From assembly GCA_022829145.1 (NCBI GenBank), contig CM040758.1, positions 14,468,628-14,532,627 of the forward strand: 64,000 nucleotides of DNA, read 5' to 3'. Below are positions 15,494-29,758 of this stretch, in pieces; within the stretch, counting starts at the first letter, position 1; the number at the start of each line of letters is the position of its first letter. Source of the DNA: Albula goreensis. Its lineage: Eukaryota; Chordata; Actinopteri; Albuliformes; Albulidae. The notes below the pieces were generated by a model that did no database searches, had not been told where the DNA came from, and was given only the letters and a program-made list of their open reading frames with translations. The position numbers and the translations under genes are program-made.

Positions 15494-16786
15494 TGAGTGA
15501 ATTTCTTAATTCATAATACTGTGTGTGCATAAAGGTTTAACATTGACCAAAGCTGCTTTGATGCTGAGTTTGTTTATGTGTTACATTTATCCTATACATG
15601 TGATTATTTGGATGACTTCTAGTTCCACAATCAATGAGCACACTTTCATTTATATAAAACTATTATTAATTCATGTGCCATTCATCACTGTGTGGAAAAG
15701 GTCTGCTCACAGAACACACACTCATGCCAAATCTGGGTTTGCTGATGTAAGAGACCATAGGCACATCCATGTTTCATATAGAGAAGCAAAAAAAACCTCT
15801 AGTGTGTTTATGTCCAGATAGCAAATGATTGACACTGGATAATGTGTCAATTAAACAACAAGTGGTAATCTGATAATATCAAACATATTTTTATATTATA
15901 AAAGTGGCCATTTTGCTATTCATTCAAAGTGTTCGTCATCTTCTTATACTTTTGGTTTTGGTTGCATTATTGCATTATCCTTATGTACTATAACATTGCA
16001 ATTATTCATGTTTTTTAATTTTATGGGTGTGTTACATTTTTAACATTCTCAGCGTAAAGGTTCATTTGTGAAGTCTTTCATACAAAGATATGTAGATTAC
16101 TGATTGTGTGACATGAAATCTCTTGATTGCTAATTGCCATTTTCCTGCAGCTTTTTGAAACAATCTAGTAACATACTGTCCCTTGATTAACTACCGATCA
16201 CACTCTCAAACCTTTCACCTACATTTTAAAACACATATCCGTACCTTGCAATAGGATTTTTCAATGACTAGCTGTGTGCATATGGTCTATAGTTTGTGCA
16301 GAGCTACAAGGTTTCCCTCATTGCATTAAAAAACTGCTAAATCTCAGAGTTGGCATGGAACCAAATGTACACTCAGTTTACATACAAAACTGAACATGCA
16401 TATGGTTAATTCATTAAGGCTGTAATCTGCTTTATTGAGGTTGCTGATTATAAAGTAAAGATTAGCATACCCTGCACCCCTGAAAGACTGCTGGGCTATT
16501 AAATTACAGTATGTGTGTCTGTGGATTCAAACATGTGTATCCCTAGTGATGTACTCTCAGTGTACCAATCCAGGGCGTCCGTTCAATCTAAGAGCCCCAA
16601 TACAAAATTTTAAACCGAGATCAGCCCACACTTCTCCAGCAAAGCTCTCCTATTTTCCAAGCAAGCTCTCTAATTAGCACGGACTGTGCTGCTTCTGCTG
16701 CCTTTTGGGAAATTTGCATTCTCTGAGCACAGCCTTGTCAAAACCATTCTGGATGGTCAGTGAGTCTGTGCGGAGCCAGCTCCTAC

Positions 16787-19043
16787 CTTCCGCTTGGCTC
16801 TCAGCTGCCCGTGGTAATTGTCTGATGAATCTCCCGGGATCTCCCCTCCCCACAGAGTGATCCCCACCATGGTGTAGGTGATACCCATCACCACTAGGGG
16901 CAGCATGTACACCAGCACGGTCACTATGATGTGGTACCTGTGCAAAGTGCAAGAAGAGACAGTTTACAGTCACAATAACTACATACTATATGTATAATTT
17001 AAACACTTAAAGGTGCAAATCTTGCACTCTGTTATTAAATACTGTCAAGACCTCAATGGAATCAAGATATCAACTTATACTATAACTAAATTGTGCAAAG
17101 AACTACAAAATTTCAATAGAAATCAACATTTGCTTTGCTTTTCGAGACACAGGACAGAAGTGAAAGACCATTGAAAGTTCTAGATGATGCATGGATGTTG
17201 GATGAATTTGAAGAGGGGGGAGAAAGGGATAATTTGCATGGAGAATAGAGGGGCTGGGGCCTCACATGAAGGGATCCTCAGCTGGGCGTGGCCAGGCAAC
17301 ATAGCAGATAGTCCGGCGGGGCATCTTCTTGATGGTTGAGTAGAAGCACAGCGGGAAGGCCAGCACTATAGCCAGGGCCCAGATACAGACGATCACAACT
17401 TTGGTTGCAGTGGCTGATAACCTGGGCTTTAATGGGTGGATGATAGCCATGTATCTTCACAAATGGGAGACAGAAACAAAGCCAAAGGTCAAAGGTAAGA
17501 GATGGATAAATCTGTTGGTTAACAACAGTATGAGCAATAGCACACAAGGAGTATGCTGTCCTACAAAGAACACTCCTATACTCCTATACTATATTCCAAT
17601 TTTACAGGCATTGCTGAAGAGTGATGCTGTGTTAGTAAAAGTGCTTCTGTGGACCATCCTGTTCTATGACTTCTATAACAAAGAATTCTATGTAGACCCT
17701 CAAATTTCATTCATAAACACATTTCTGCCTGGGTTGAGAAGTAAAATAATGCGCAATTTTACACTGGTTAATGTTGTCTCGTGTGAATGCAACATTTCCA
17801 TTTTCTTCTCAGATATTTAAAATACTCAAGTTACCTCTAAAGCTTCAAATCTCTGTATCAAGTTGGATAGATGTAGCAACCAGTCAATGTTTAACTACTG
17901 CACCACAGTACTTCCATCCATTTGAGATTTAACACTAATCTTACTCAAACTACAATCTTCCTCACTGCAAGACTTTCTCTTCTGTTCACCACAATTTACA
18001 ACAAGCACTGTAGTCAAGAAAAATTTGACAGTGGGGAGAAACTGATGATGGATGACGGTCTGTGTTGAGTAAAATGTAAGTAATTATTGAGGCTGGCATT
18101 TTGATTTAAATCCATATGTCTTGTTCCATTTGGAAAAGCCCGGTTTCACACAGTAGAAGTACTACACTGTATTAGTTCCACCCATGCACAAATTAGATCC
18201 CATAGCTGTCCGAAGAGTTGTGTTAATTAAAACCAGCTCGTTTAGTGCATAAGTGGAACAAATACATGGTAGCCATTCCACTGTCTTATGCCAAGCTTTT
18301 CCACCTCTGACATTCTCATTTAATGAGCTATTAAACAATGTCTTAAACACTTGTTTTTGAAGCATTATGTGTGTGATATGTAAATAATTGATTGCTATTA
18401 AGGTCTGAAAACATGTCAGCAAAACCATTAAACATCAAGTTTCATAAAATGATATAAGGACATTTTCAAAATGCATTTGTAACTGGTTCACATTCTAAAT
18501 CATGCTGAAACAGTTCCAGTCTTTATTTCATTTTTTACTGTAGTCAACGAATTAGCTTCAGGTTTATATCTGCGCAAAATTAACAGTACATATGTAATCT
18601 TGCACTCATTAGCTCACATGGAGATGATGAACAGTAACCAGCCCACACTAAGTTGTTTGGACTGAGATGTCTCTGTGTAATGTCAGATCAAATATTTAAA
18701 CTTCCAGCAGCTCTGCAGAGCAAACACAGAAGGGAGGAAGATGAGTGACGCTCTTCAATTTCATTTATTTGATCTTCAAAAATAATCTCAATGGGAGATG
18801 CGCTTCTCAGATGTTGACTGAGAATAAATCGGCATAGTCAGACAAGCAGGAAATTTGCTCTCATTCGTCTTTAAAGAGCACCGTAAAGGGACTGATTGGT
18901 AGATTAGAGTTTCAGGGCATTCACCTCCAGCTGCAGATCTGGTCTGGGCAATTTAAGATGTTAACCTCCTGATGCACATTGGTAGGATATACCTTAGTGG
19001 CTCTGCTTAAAAACATGATTAAAGGGAAATGTACTGTCTTGTG

Positions 19044-19111
<68 letters not shown>

Positions 19112-22100
19112 TGTAATACACACATACCCAGATAAAAACTCCTCTATGCCACCAGACAAATGGAAATAGTAAAATAGTGATTCATATTCATATAGAGTGC
19201 TAAACAGATTTCCTGTTGAAAACAGGCAGGTCTGTGTGAGAGCTTGACGTAGTGCACTTTTGTATATTGCATACTCCGCATTCATACTCCATTGAGACCT
19301 GCCTGGCTTTCACAGGAAGTCTGTTTTGTTTTTATTTGAGTGCTTGGTGCCATTTACCTCACTGATTATTTAAAAAAAACACAAATAGGACAGAGGCAAG
19401 TAGGCATTCAAGCTACTGAATGCATGCTAAAATGCTATTTTGATATTCACCAAGAGAAACAAAAAACAATGAATCAAGCCTCTACACAAACCTCACAGAC
19501 GTTAATGGTTTCCTTCTGTGTTAGTTTGCCCAGTTGTTAGATTTATGTAATGTCTCAGATAGAGCTGCTATAAGGTTTGTAACTGTATGAAGCTTAAAAA
19601 AAACTAAATCTTGGCTCTGGCCTGGTAACAAGAATCCCTGCTGAACATTGCATTTTTATACTATTTGTTGAAAAGTCACTGGTGTGTCAGCAGTTAATGA
19701 ATGTAAGCTCTGTGAACAGTTAATGAATGTAAGGTGTTTATTGGCTTCACAGACTTGCTTTCAATAGACCAGCTACCTTGCCAACACACAGAGAGAAACT
19801 TAATTGGATCTTATTGACCATGTCAGGAAAAATAAGAAATAACCTGAAACTGACCTTATGACATTTCAGTCTAACTTACATACAGAGACATACAGAGATT
19901 TGTCATGTGTTGAGGTATATTTTTTCCAATGCTTTGGCACAAAATACAATCTTTTGGCATGTCTCCTTCTCTGTAACTCAAAACAACGACACCACTGTGC
20001 TGCTTGGCAGTGACATCAGCATGCTGCATGCCCTCATTTGTTTCAATCCCTTTAGCCTCCTTCAATAGCCACTTTGAGCCCAAGAGGACCCACCAAGACC
20101 ACAAAGAGATGGATTATTGATCAAATCCTGAAATGAACCAGTGAATCCTTTTATCATGGACTAACAGGCTCTACAACAGGACAAGTGGCTAGACATGACC
20201 ATTCATTTAAGAGTCTATTCCAGTTGAATGGAGGAAGTATTCTGACCTCTGTGACTCATTTGAGTACTGAGGTATAAATCAGGATTCCTAGCATATTGCT
20301 TTTATTTTATTTGCTTATTAAACACTCTCTCCCATGACACATCATATGCTTCTTGTTTTATATCAATATAATACCTATTTAACCCCATGTATCTACTGAG
20401 TTTACCAAGACATGTCAGGATAAGTACACTGTCATAGGGGATAAAGGTAAATATCTTTTCTGGGACAACATAATATTCAGAATATGCATGTCCATTATGA
20501 CTTTGCACTCCTGAGGATGATAATGTGTAACTGTACATTTCAATGAACTCTCTATGTAGGTGTTCAGTCATCCAAGATGCTCTGTATGCACTCCAATGGT
20601 AATAGGTAAAAAATTCGATTACGGATGAGTATGGCTTCATCAGTTGATGTACTAGTTATTATGTGATAAAGGTAATGGTGATTACTCAATCGATTTGTTT
20701 TTGCATTACGGTCAACCTTTGTAAAATTGGATGCAAGGCAGAAGACTTCAAAAAGAGCCTTTCCATCACTTCTACTGAAGCGCGCAGGTTTCTTCGAACT
20801 CTTTAACTGGAGCTCTTTGAATGGTAAAAGGAGTAATGGTGAGCGAGACATGAAATTTGTAGTGTTCTTTTGATGGGTTGAGATCGATTTGTTTCAAGTC
20901 ATGGTGAGTGACCCGGGGTTCGCTTGATCCAGGTTGGTGTTTTTTTTCTCCTAATGCACGCCTCCTGAAAAGCACCGTGAGACAAATCCATCTTCGGTGG
21001 GTGTTCTCCTATTTCTTTAGTAACCTGTTTGAAAATGGCCAGAGGAGGGAGGGGAAAACGTGATGTTTCCAGCGATAGTAGGTGTGTTATCTTTGGGAAC
21101 GTACAGAGCTCATGCGGAATACTTCTTCACTGTCATGTGGAACACAAGCAAGGCTACGATGTCTCTGTTGCCAGAATACATTCAGGTGTTTTATGCTTTA
21201 TACTGTTAACATTGACTTTGTGAACGTTTAATCAAATGAGTAGAGCAACTTTTTTACTAACTTTTTTGATCTGTCACAATGTATACACTGCCCACACTTA
21301 CACAATATACGATGGAGATGAATGGCAGTGGTTCATTTCTGAGAATTTCCGCAGGTCTGCATTGTATGAGGTGGAGCAAACTGGTGTAACCAGAAAGCAG
21401 TGTTATCAAATGCAACGATGAATCAATCTTTAATTTGCTTGGAAATTTGAAAATAAAATCTTAATTGCTTTTAAACCATGCATCAGAAACATTCTTTGAT
21501 GTTGTACTGTGCTTTCAGATTCCCAAGGCATTTTATAGTAGATTAAACTGCTAATGCTTTGAGAGTATGCAGTTGACAGCCTAACCATGTACTAAAGTAG
21601 CAGCAAATGCATTGTATTAAAATCTTATTACATCCCTTCAATTCACACAATTATTAATGCAAAAAGACCTCCTGTTTTTTTTTTACTTTGGCATTTTTTT
21701 TTAACAAAGGTTTACTATTTATTTCTAGTTTATTTCATTCTGTCTCTCTTTGGAGCACCATTGTGAGCTGTACACGGTATACTGCTGGATTGCATGTCCC
21801 TGCAGTTCATTCTTTAGAAATTAGGCAGAACAAATCATTTACAATAGCAGTAGTCGATTGGCATCGTTGTTTTGAAAATAAGTATAAAATTGCAACACAT
21901 TTATGTTGTTGCGTTGATAGGTGAGAAATATTTGGAATTCTCACTTCATAAAATGCGAATGTATAGCATTAACTATAGACTTGTGCTTATGGATCCGGCA
22001 GCTATATGTCTGTAATTGTGCTGAGAGCACAAATGATGGTGACATTACTCCCTTGAAACAACATTATCCTTTGAAATATTCTTTAATTTCTCGAGCGGCA

Positions 22101-23505
22101 TGAGTCAAGTTAAATTGTCACATGTGTAGGACTGGAAAAAAAAATAGAGATGAACAGCAATAAGCTAGAGGAATCACGAAGTGAAGTCTTCCATGTTTGA
22201 TGGCTGGTGAAGCGTTTCTGTTCTGCTGCTAGTTTAGACATTGAAAAAACAGGTAGTAGCCACCCTTTGTCGGCATTGTGAGAAGTGTTTTTTCTTAGCT
22301 ATTATTGTGGGTAGATGTAGACAGTACGTCACACACATAAGCAGAAACACACAGCGGACAGTTAAATATCTCTCGCTCTTTGAAATTTAATCAACCTGTT
22401 TCTATTTTGCTCACCAGGTTGTATATTATTGTCAACACGCAAACAGTTATTGGTCTGTCAAAGAACATGTTTCCTACACATACACTGTAGCTATGTGGAC
22501 ACTGCATATACATTAAAGCAATTAAGCACCCATCTTTAAGTAATTTTAGGATGAAGGTTGAGCTAGTTTATATCACTTGAATTAATATCGGATTCACGTC
22601 ATTTGTTCGGCATCACTTGAAAATAAGTCTACACATCCTTGGTTTGTGTATTTCAATGCAAAATCGTTCTCGCAGGCTGTAGTATCACATTATTATTCAA
22701 CACAGTTTTTAAGGTCTTGCAAAGAGTATATGGGTGAATCGCGTCTGCTTTCAAATGATCAGAGATTCTGTCTGTAGTGTTTAAACGTTTATAGCTGAAG
22801 TCAAACTGAAACGCTCCAACTGTTTTGCAAACATTTTCATGGAGAGTCTGCTGATCAAATTTTAGTCTGGCATATCGATATTATATGCTAACATCACAGA
22901 AACCAAAAAGTTGATGGCGATGTATGAAAATATTTTTCAATATATAATTAAAAATCAATTAATGTTACAGCTCTACCGGTTCCGGATCTGTCTGCCAGAG
23001 TGGCTCTTAACCTTGTAGTCTGTATTATTGATACAGAAGCATAACACATATAGTGGATTTCTTTGAAGAGAACTGACAGACATTCAATATGTTCCCATAC
23101 AAACTGAAATACTTCTGAGACGCACCTATCTCCTTACCTGTCAACGGCTATGGCAGTCATCGAATATATACTGGCAAACACTGCGGTTACGGGAAAAAAG
23201 TTGTGGAATTTGCAATACGATTCTCCGAAGTACCATTCACCATGAGCGGCGTATATGAAATTAATAAGAGTATTGAAAGCGGCCATTGAGGCATCAGAGA
23301 AAGCCAAATTGAGCAAAAAGTAGTTGGTGACGGTTCGCATTCTCTTGTGGGCCAGTATTATCCATATAACAATCAGGTTCCCAAAGACAGCCACAGCTAG
23401 CACCGAACTGTAGGCGACCGACCACAGCGCAACTCGCCACGGCGGCTGCACGAACTGGTTCGTAAAGTTCCCAGTTATGTTAGATGCGTTGGTTGAAGAT
23501 GCCAT
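16787..23505 (-). CDS. tacr3: Tachykinin (neurokinin) receptor, NK3-type, 5' part (three exons)
   Basis: This is a class A G-protein-coupled receptor for tachykinins such as neurokinin B, acting at the plasma membrane of neurons, mainly through Gq. Exons on the minus strand are 23505-23138, 17454-17266 and 16937-16787, all with GT-AG borders. They give the first 236 residues. The ATG at 23505 is chosen because the frame upstream has no ATG. The N-terminus has three N-glycosylation sequons (N6, N9, N13) and the family signature NQFVQP. Also visible are TM1 (about 27-51), TM2 with LAFSD (D71), the disulfide cysteines C98 and C173, and the DRY motif (122-124), whose arginine codon is split by intron 1. 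TM4, TM5 and the conserved EIPGD and AKRK at the exon 3 end follow. Intron positions match the vertebrate TACR family. Sequence resembles TACR3 more than TACR1. Exons for TM6, TM7 and the C-tail are off the left edge, so the gene is partial here. Confidence 0.9.
17455..23137 (-). other. Intron 1 of tacr3
   Basis: A 5.7-kb intron from donor GTAAGG (23137) to acceptor AG (17456-17455). It contains one long TG microsatellite and no supported gene. Short open frames here are non-coding in character. Confidence 0.8.
19049..19109. repeat. (GT)n microsatellite
   Basis: About 30 uninterrupted GT units. Translated frames across it (Thr-His or Val-Cys runs) are artefacts. Confidence 0.98.
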
Positions 23506-24046
23506 GTCAAAAAAAAAATCTTCCTTATGTCCTTGTGTTAAAATCGAAATATTTGCTTTCAGTGAGCTTTCTCGATGCGCAAAGTGGTCCAAGTTTGGAC
23601 TGCAGGGGACCACAACAACCGCGTAGTAACCATCTAAAGCTCACTTTGATCAAAACTGACACCTAGAAGCTGTCAGCTCCGATAGGTGGTTGTTAGGGTG
23701 AATATCATTAGATCGCAGCATCGTGGCACTGTTCTGAGGGCATTTCATAAGGCTCGGGAGCGGAGCAGTCTATGGTTAATTCAAACGGAACAGATGGTAT
23801 GTAGAAGCGGCAACAAGTGCATCAGTCTCGAGCTGGGTACAAACGCTGTTGCTAATTTAGTTCAGTACACAATTAGCAAGAACGTTTGGTTTTATTCAGA
23901 CATGCCCACAGTGACGCATCCGGCTAAGCGGTTACTCTGGTGCTCAGACGGACATGGATCGATTGTTTCGTGTTGGGTGAAAATCAACAGCGGGGCAAAT
24001 GGGCTGGGTCAGGAGTGGTTACAATGCTAATCAATTTAGACAGAAG

Positions 24047-24050
<4 letters not shown>

Positions 24051-24137
<87 letters not shown>

Positions 24138-24214
24138 TTGGTTGACTTGGTTGAGATGCATTCTTCTTATTATTATTATTATTATTAGTAGTAGTAGTAG
24201 AAGTAGTAGTAGTA
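24051..24214. repeat. Compound microsatellite (GT)n, (TTA)n, (GTA)n
   Basis: An uninterrupted GT run at 24051-24135, a short unique spacer, then TTA units (about 24166-24186) passing into GTA units (about 24187-24214). Confidence 0.97.
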
Positions 24215-24761
24215 ATACAGCCCATACATTCATACCAAAACTTCTTGAATGGTTGATTTTATGACTTTTTTGTAATGCTATCATTGTCTGTTTTCAGTAC
24301 TGTTAAATGTTGTGGCTGGTGGGTGGAAGTGTGGTCACAAGCCAAACCATATGAGAGTTGAGGGTCTAACACTGGTGAATGGCAGAAACTGTGTTTGCAT
24401 TTGTATATGGTACCTGTTACTGTAATCTGTCAGCATCCAGCACACTGCACTCAGTGATATATAGTGTTAATGACTATCACAGTATGAGGTGAACCACAAA
24501 TAAGTGGAACCTCGATATGTCTGAAATACAACAGGGATGACACATCCCACCTTGGACCAGGGCTGTCACCAGGGTTGATAAAAATTCTGAGGTCACAAGA
24601 CTGAGAGAAAACTCTGGCTATGGTGAAACCCACACGGAGTGCTGCCTAACAGCTGCAGTACAGAGGTGTTTGGCAGGTTTTGCTGAAAGCAAAAATCATC
24701 TCCTGATTTCACAAGCAGCCTGTTCCGTTTCTCAGTTCATCATTTTTACAGAATTAAACAT

Positions 24762-24762
<1 letters not shown>

Positions 24763-24836
<74 letters not shown>
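24763..24836. repeat. (CA)n microsatellite
   Basis: About 37 CA units, followed by a broken CA tail. Confidence 0.98.
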
Positions 24837-24837
<1 letters not shown>

Positions 24838-25439
24838 CAATGCACGCACACACACAACACTGAGGACAATAACCAAATTGTGAGGATCAACACACTTACT
24901 AGTCTAGGGTTGCCAATGTTCCGCCCAGATGTAGGAGTGTGTGAAAAATGAAATGGAAATGAATGAAGTTCCAGCTGACAGCACACTGACAAGAGTAAGT
25001 ACCAGCCTGGTAGCTCCAAACTGGAGAGCCCAGGCAGTGAATATGACTGGGTATTCAAGACTGACAGAAAAAAGGAGAAAAGCATCATATGTAATGTTGA
25101 TTATACCTCTAATAATATTATAATTATAGAGTTGTTGCATATTGAACATATGTCAATCTTGATATTGTTGATCCTGTGGATAATTAGCAAATTGCAATAG
25201 TAAATATTCAATTTTTAGTGGTCTGAAGGGACATTAAATCATATTTGATTTTGTAATTGAGGTTGTGTTTGGGAATGTGTCATCCCCAAAGTTTGGAAGT
25301 CCTCTGTGATCATGGACAGCAGAATCACTAAAGCAGGGATTTTCAAGTAATGTTGCTGGTGGGCCACTTTACATTTCTGAGTGAAGTGGCCAGCCTGTTT
25401 AACACAAAGCACATAATAATATTACATTATATTATAGGC

Positions 25440-25502
25440 CTATAATATAATATAATATAATATAATATAATATAATATAATATAATATAATATAATATAA
25501 TA
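25440..25502. repeat. (ATAAT)n pentanucleotide repeat
   Basis: Around twelve pentamer units. The repeat is preceded by a palindrome centred on AGGCCT (TATTATAGGCCTATAATA). Confidence 0.95.
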
Positions 25503-28500
25503 ATCTTTTTCATTTTCATTAGTAGGATTTAAACGGCAGTAGAGTCAATTTTACCTTCACATACCACAGACCACAGGTGGGAAGTTGCCATTGAAACCCA
25601 TGTGTTTGGTGTGGGAGTGCCACTGTATATTTTCAATTACTAGTGATTACATTAATTTTATTTTCACCATCAAAATAAAAGTTTATTCAGTCCATGTGTA
25701 GCATGAGCTGCTCATTATCGCTCTGTTACGGTACTGCTCAGTATCACTGAATTTGCATTGACTAGTTTCACAAAAATTGTAGGAAAAGTGAAACGCACGT
25801 GAAACGCTCTCAGGCTGGATGAAAATTCTCCAGAAAACATGGCACTGAGGAGCTGGGCACAGCTGAGGCTGCTTTGGAACTGGTCCAGCTGTGGTCACCT
25901 CACTGCCTTCATCAGGTGCGTTATGCAGGCTCTCACTTTTGTACTGAATATGTACTGGCCTGCCATGTTTTGTGACAGAAAACAAGTTTTGTTTTCTTTT
26001 CAGTCATTGTTTGATGAAATTGCTTTTTCAGTTCTTATGAGATATTTCACCATACAAAAATGATGTGAAAAAGGTAGCTGGCCACTTTTGCATTCCACCA
26101 GAGTGGGTATTGGTATTTGATTGAAAACAGGCACTGTGCCACAGAGGTCCAAAGCAAATTAATATAGAAAACTGTACTGCAGTCATGATAATATCAGAAT
26201 TCTTTAAAAATGCATTCACTTCTATTCTCTGCTGAGTGCTACCAGCTGAAATTCTGATGCTAATTGAAAGAAAGCTATGAATTAAACCAGAATAGTTACA
26301 TTTAATACATAATTTTGCACTTTAAAATAACTCTGCAAAATGCATCCTTCCTTACAAATTATTTCTTGACTTCCATTACAGCTTTAAAAGTCTTTAAGTA
26401 CCCTTACACAATAAAATCTTGAGGATAATTCTGAAAAGGTAATAATAGACCATATTACATTGTATGCTTGCTGCAGTGTTTATTTAAAATTATGTAATGG
26501 CAATTTCACTCAAGACAAATGCAATACAAGTTGCATTAGAAGCTAATACAGAATTAACTTTTCCCTGACACAGAAATGGTACACACTTTATTCAGCATTA
26601 TCTGATTTTTAATCATTGCACCCCAAATTTGGACTGCCAAAAGACAGCCCGTGGTGTGCATTACCATACTCCCACACTCACTGGTGTACCCCATTCTAAG
26701 ACAGGCAAACAGACAGAAAAAGACAGCGTTTCCCCACTTATATCACTCATGGAGCTCTAAGGACTTCACACTGCCAGCATGCAGCCAATATTCTCAGCAG
26801 TGTTTTTCCCATAATTCATTTCCATCCACAGCACATGAACATTTGCATATCTTTCGCTGACACCTGTCCAAGTGATCAATCAAACTAATAAGTGATCACA
26901 GAGGTGAGAAGCTTCTGTTAAGGGTTTCTTGGGAGATAAGGGTATGTAGAAGATGGAACACACCTGGAAAGACTGATCTACTTCCACCTGGAGCTCAGTG
27001 CAGGCTCAGTGCACACGGTCATGCCCAGTGCTGTCTTCCAAGGTAAAAGCTCCACCTCTTATGATATCATTCCTCACTTCAGCAATTCACATTTTTTTAA
27101 GCACTCATTTGCTAAACATGATTAATTCATATACAATCATGATGTAGTAGTAACAGGAGGAAATATTGTGCTTGCATGTTTTTCAACATTTTTTTACAGA
27201 GTAGTAGTTCAGCTAGCTAAAAGGAGACCTCAACAAGAAACTGACAATTTGAATTATACATTGGCTAGATTCTCTAGTTTACTTGGTAGCTATATCAGTG
27301 CCGTCAGTGTTGACCACTAAACAATGAACCACTGTAAGTAGGCTTCTGCTTTCCATCCACCCACCCCAAGGTTCAGAAATGGCTAGGGCTGGACACTGAC
27401 CCATTTTCAACATTGCGGGTGGCTATTTCAAGTTTATTTTCTCTTTCACATGCACAGAGCAAACCCTGGCAAATGTGCTGGCTAACACAGTTGACCCTCA
27501 CTAGCATCAATGAACAAAGAAAGACATGTTGATATCTTTGCTATTAGATTTGAATAACTCTGACAAGTGTCCAAAGCTAGAGGGGATGTATATCCAACTG
27601 ACAACGTATCCTTTGGCTAAACTCTTGGACAAAGAAGCTATCATCATAATGACCCAAGTGATTTACGGCAGCAAATTCCCCCCAGTCTCAGACCGAGGAG
27701 GGAGAAGCCACAGATGTGACTCATCATCTCTTCTTGCGGTAGGTATCCTTCACTTGTTTTCACGCTGCAGACAAGAAACCAATCAAATATGGCCTATGCC
27801 ATGGCTAGAATGGATAGAATAGAAATAAGGCTGATTAATCTGTTTACCCCACTATTCCCCCCAGCGAAGCTGACCCTATGGTCATAGCTTGGGACAAGGA
27901 CACCAAGGACCTGAACTCCCAAACACAAGGCACACAGCTGCCTTACCAAAATATATTTTTCCCATTTTCCTCAGGGATATTTAAGAGGTGTGATCCCTCA
28001 CTTAAGTTCAGATGGTAAAAACAATAAATACAAACAGACTACAATTGCTAATAACTTGTGTTTAAATGTAGTTTCCTTGTCTGCAAATTGTAGACTGGTT
28101 TGCCACTAAACTCTTGTTGAATACGTGTTGAAGTAACACATGGGGAGCTTTATTTTTATCTTAAAGCCACACGACTGTGTTATCAATTTGGCGCACGAGT
28201 GACACTGTTTTGGAATGCAAATTATTTTGGTTGTTCACTGTACTGTGATTTCTCCTGGGACCGGTCTTGACTATGAACTTTGAGGCTCATTAAAAATGCT
28301 AATATGCTTGATGCACTGTGTATTTTCTTCCAGATCACTACAAGGGCTATTATTACGGCAAGCTTATTTACCGTTGTTGAGGTTTTAATGATGCATCTGG
28401 AGGGTTATTACAGGAAGCAAATGATACTGGTTATTATGAAGCATGCAGAAGTGAACATTATAAGGAACTTTCAATCCTGTTCACTGAGAGTTCCCAATAA

Positions 28501-29491
28501 TTTGTATTCCAATTTAGTGAAACTGTTTGTGAACCCACTTTTTGCTTTTTTCATTGAAAGTGAGTTTTTGTTTTTGTTTTTTATGAGTCAATAAATGGAA
28601 ATATTGCTCTAAGCAGTAGCAGTGGAGGAATCTACTGCTGCACCAGGCCCTGCAGAGGGGCCTGAAGAATGGAGTAGCCATGGAGTAAGGTCAGGTTCAG
28701 TCATACAGGTGAGTCCAATGGATTCTCTGATTATGCTGTTTGCCTTGTCTTTTCTGTGTATAATAGATGTTAATTAATGCCCCTTTAACCTTCAAGCATC
28801 TGTAACTTTCATGTAGTGTTATAAAAGATACTAGGCCAGCAAGGGAACTTGCATTATGCCACCCCTTTGAAAATAGTATAGCAATGGACCCTTACATGTA
28901 CAAGTTATGGAATGAGAGGTTAATTTATTGTTTTTATCACCAATATAAAATATTGATTTTCAAGTAGTCATCTTTTTTAGGTAGTAATAATGACAAAAAT
29001 ATGCAAGATAATTTAAGTTTATCGGTGCCTTCCTGTCCTTTTCAGATGAATTTCTCTATTTTATTATTTAACTGGATTATCAAGATGTTATTGTCATTGT
29101 TCAAATCCTGATTTACAGATTAGCACAACAAGTGGTATGAATCATTATGCTTACTCGTCATATTTTCAGACCAGCGATTTGCTGTTAATTCTGTTAATTG
29201 CATTCACTTTGGCATGAGTGCTAAGATTTATCCATTTGGAGATTTAACCTTTTCTATGATTAATTCAAAGTGAAATTTCTAAATCTTAGGTTCAGCGTTT
29301 GCCTTATTGCATAAGATTTAAAACTCTGAGATTTTATTGGCTCCTTTTTTACATTTTCAATTCTTTCACCAAAACAAAAATATTTTTATTTCTGGTATAT
29401 CATTAAAATGAATATTAAAATGTTGAACTGTTGTAACAGCCTTTAAACATCAATGGAACATGGCTATGCATCAATCTTAACACTTGCCAAA

Positions 29492-29758
29492 GGTGGATCA
29501 ATAGCCCTGCATAAATTACCATTGTGAATTATGCGTGCTAATTATCAAGCTGTCATGGCAGTCTACACTTCATTTCCTCTTGTCACACAAACCCTCATTT
29601 AACTCAAAAAGGAGGAAATAATTATTGTATGCTGTAATATGGGTTTCTGGCTCCTCTGTGGCAAGACTATTCCCAGTTTACAGACTGCTCCGCTCCATCT
29701 GAGTCAGCTGGATCCTTTCACTCCCCCACTAGTTAAAACCCTGGTAGCACAAGGTTTC
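29492..29758. repeat. Direct duplication, copy 1
   Basis: Aligns by eye with 30532-30813 in the same orientation. The best block begins TCAATAGCCCTG, continues through ATAAATTACCATTG and ATTATCAAG, and includes ACCCTCATTTAA. Similarity fades toward the right end, where TAAAACCCTG matches AAAAACCCTG. No open frame is shared, so the duplicated segment appears non-coding. Confidence 0.75.

Larger units (their letters stand above)
1..16786. other. Probable intron 3 of the tachykinin receptor gene
   Basis: No coding exon is supported here. Exon 3 of the receptor ends in a clean donor at 16786-16785, and the next family exon (transmembrane segments 6 and 7, with the NPxxY motif) was sought by eye on the minus strand and not found. 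It therefore probably lies left of position 1. The stretch holds simple repeats (a GTTT/GTTC run at 391-418, the A-run plus AT hairpin at 6193-6350, a C13 run at 8047-8059), a SINE at 13407-13648 and a Harbinger-like element at 14649-15493. The remaining open frames are short and resemble no protein I know. Conserved non-coding elements may exist but cannot be recognised without comparison. Confidence 0.6.

Noticed and set aside
18921..19285. Thr-His repeat 'proteins' across the GT microsatellite
   Set aside because: Simple translation of a dinucleotide repeat.
23506..23613. N-terminal extension of the tachykinin receptor upstream of 23505
   Set aside because: The extended frame starts at GTG, not ATG, and the extra residues are unlike receptor N-termini.
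24031..24284. Val-Cys and Thr-His repeat 'proteins'
   Set aside because: Translation of the GT and TTA/GTA repeats on both strands.
25330..25400. Possible hAT end (CAGGGATTTTCAAG)
   Set aside because: Only one short end is seen, with no partner terminus or target duplication.
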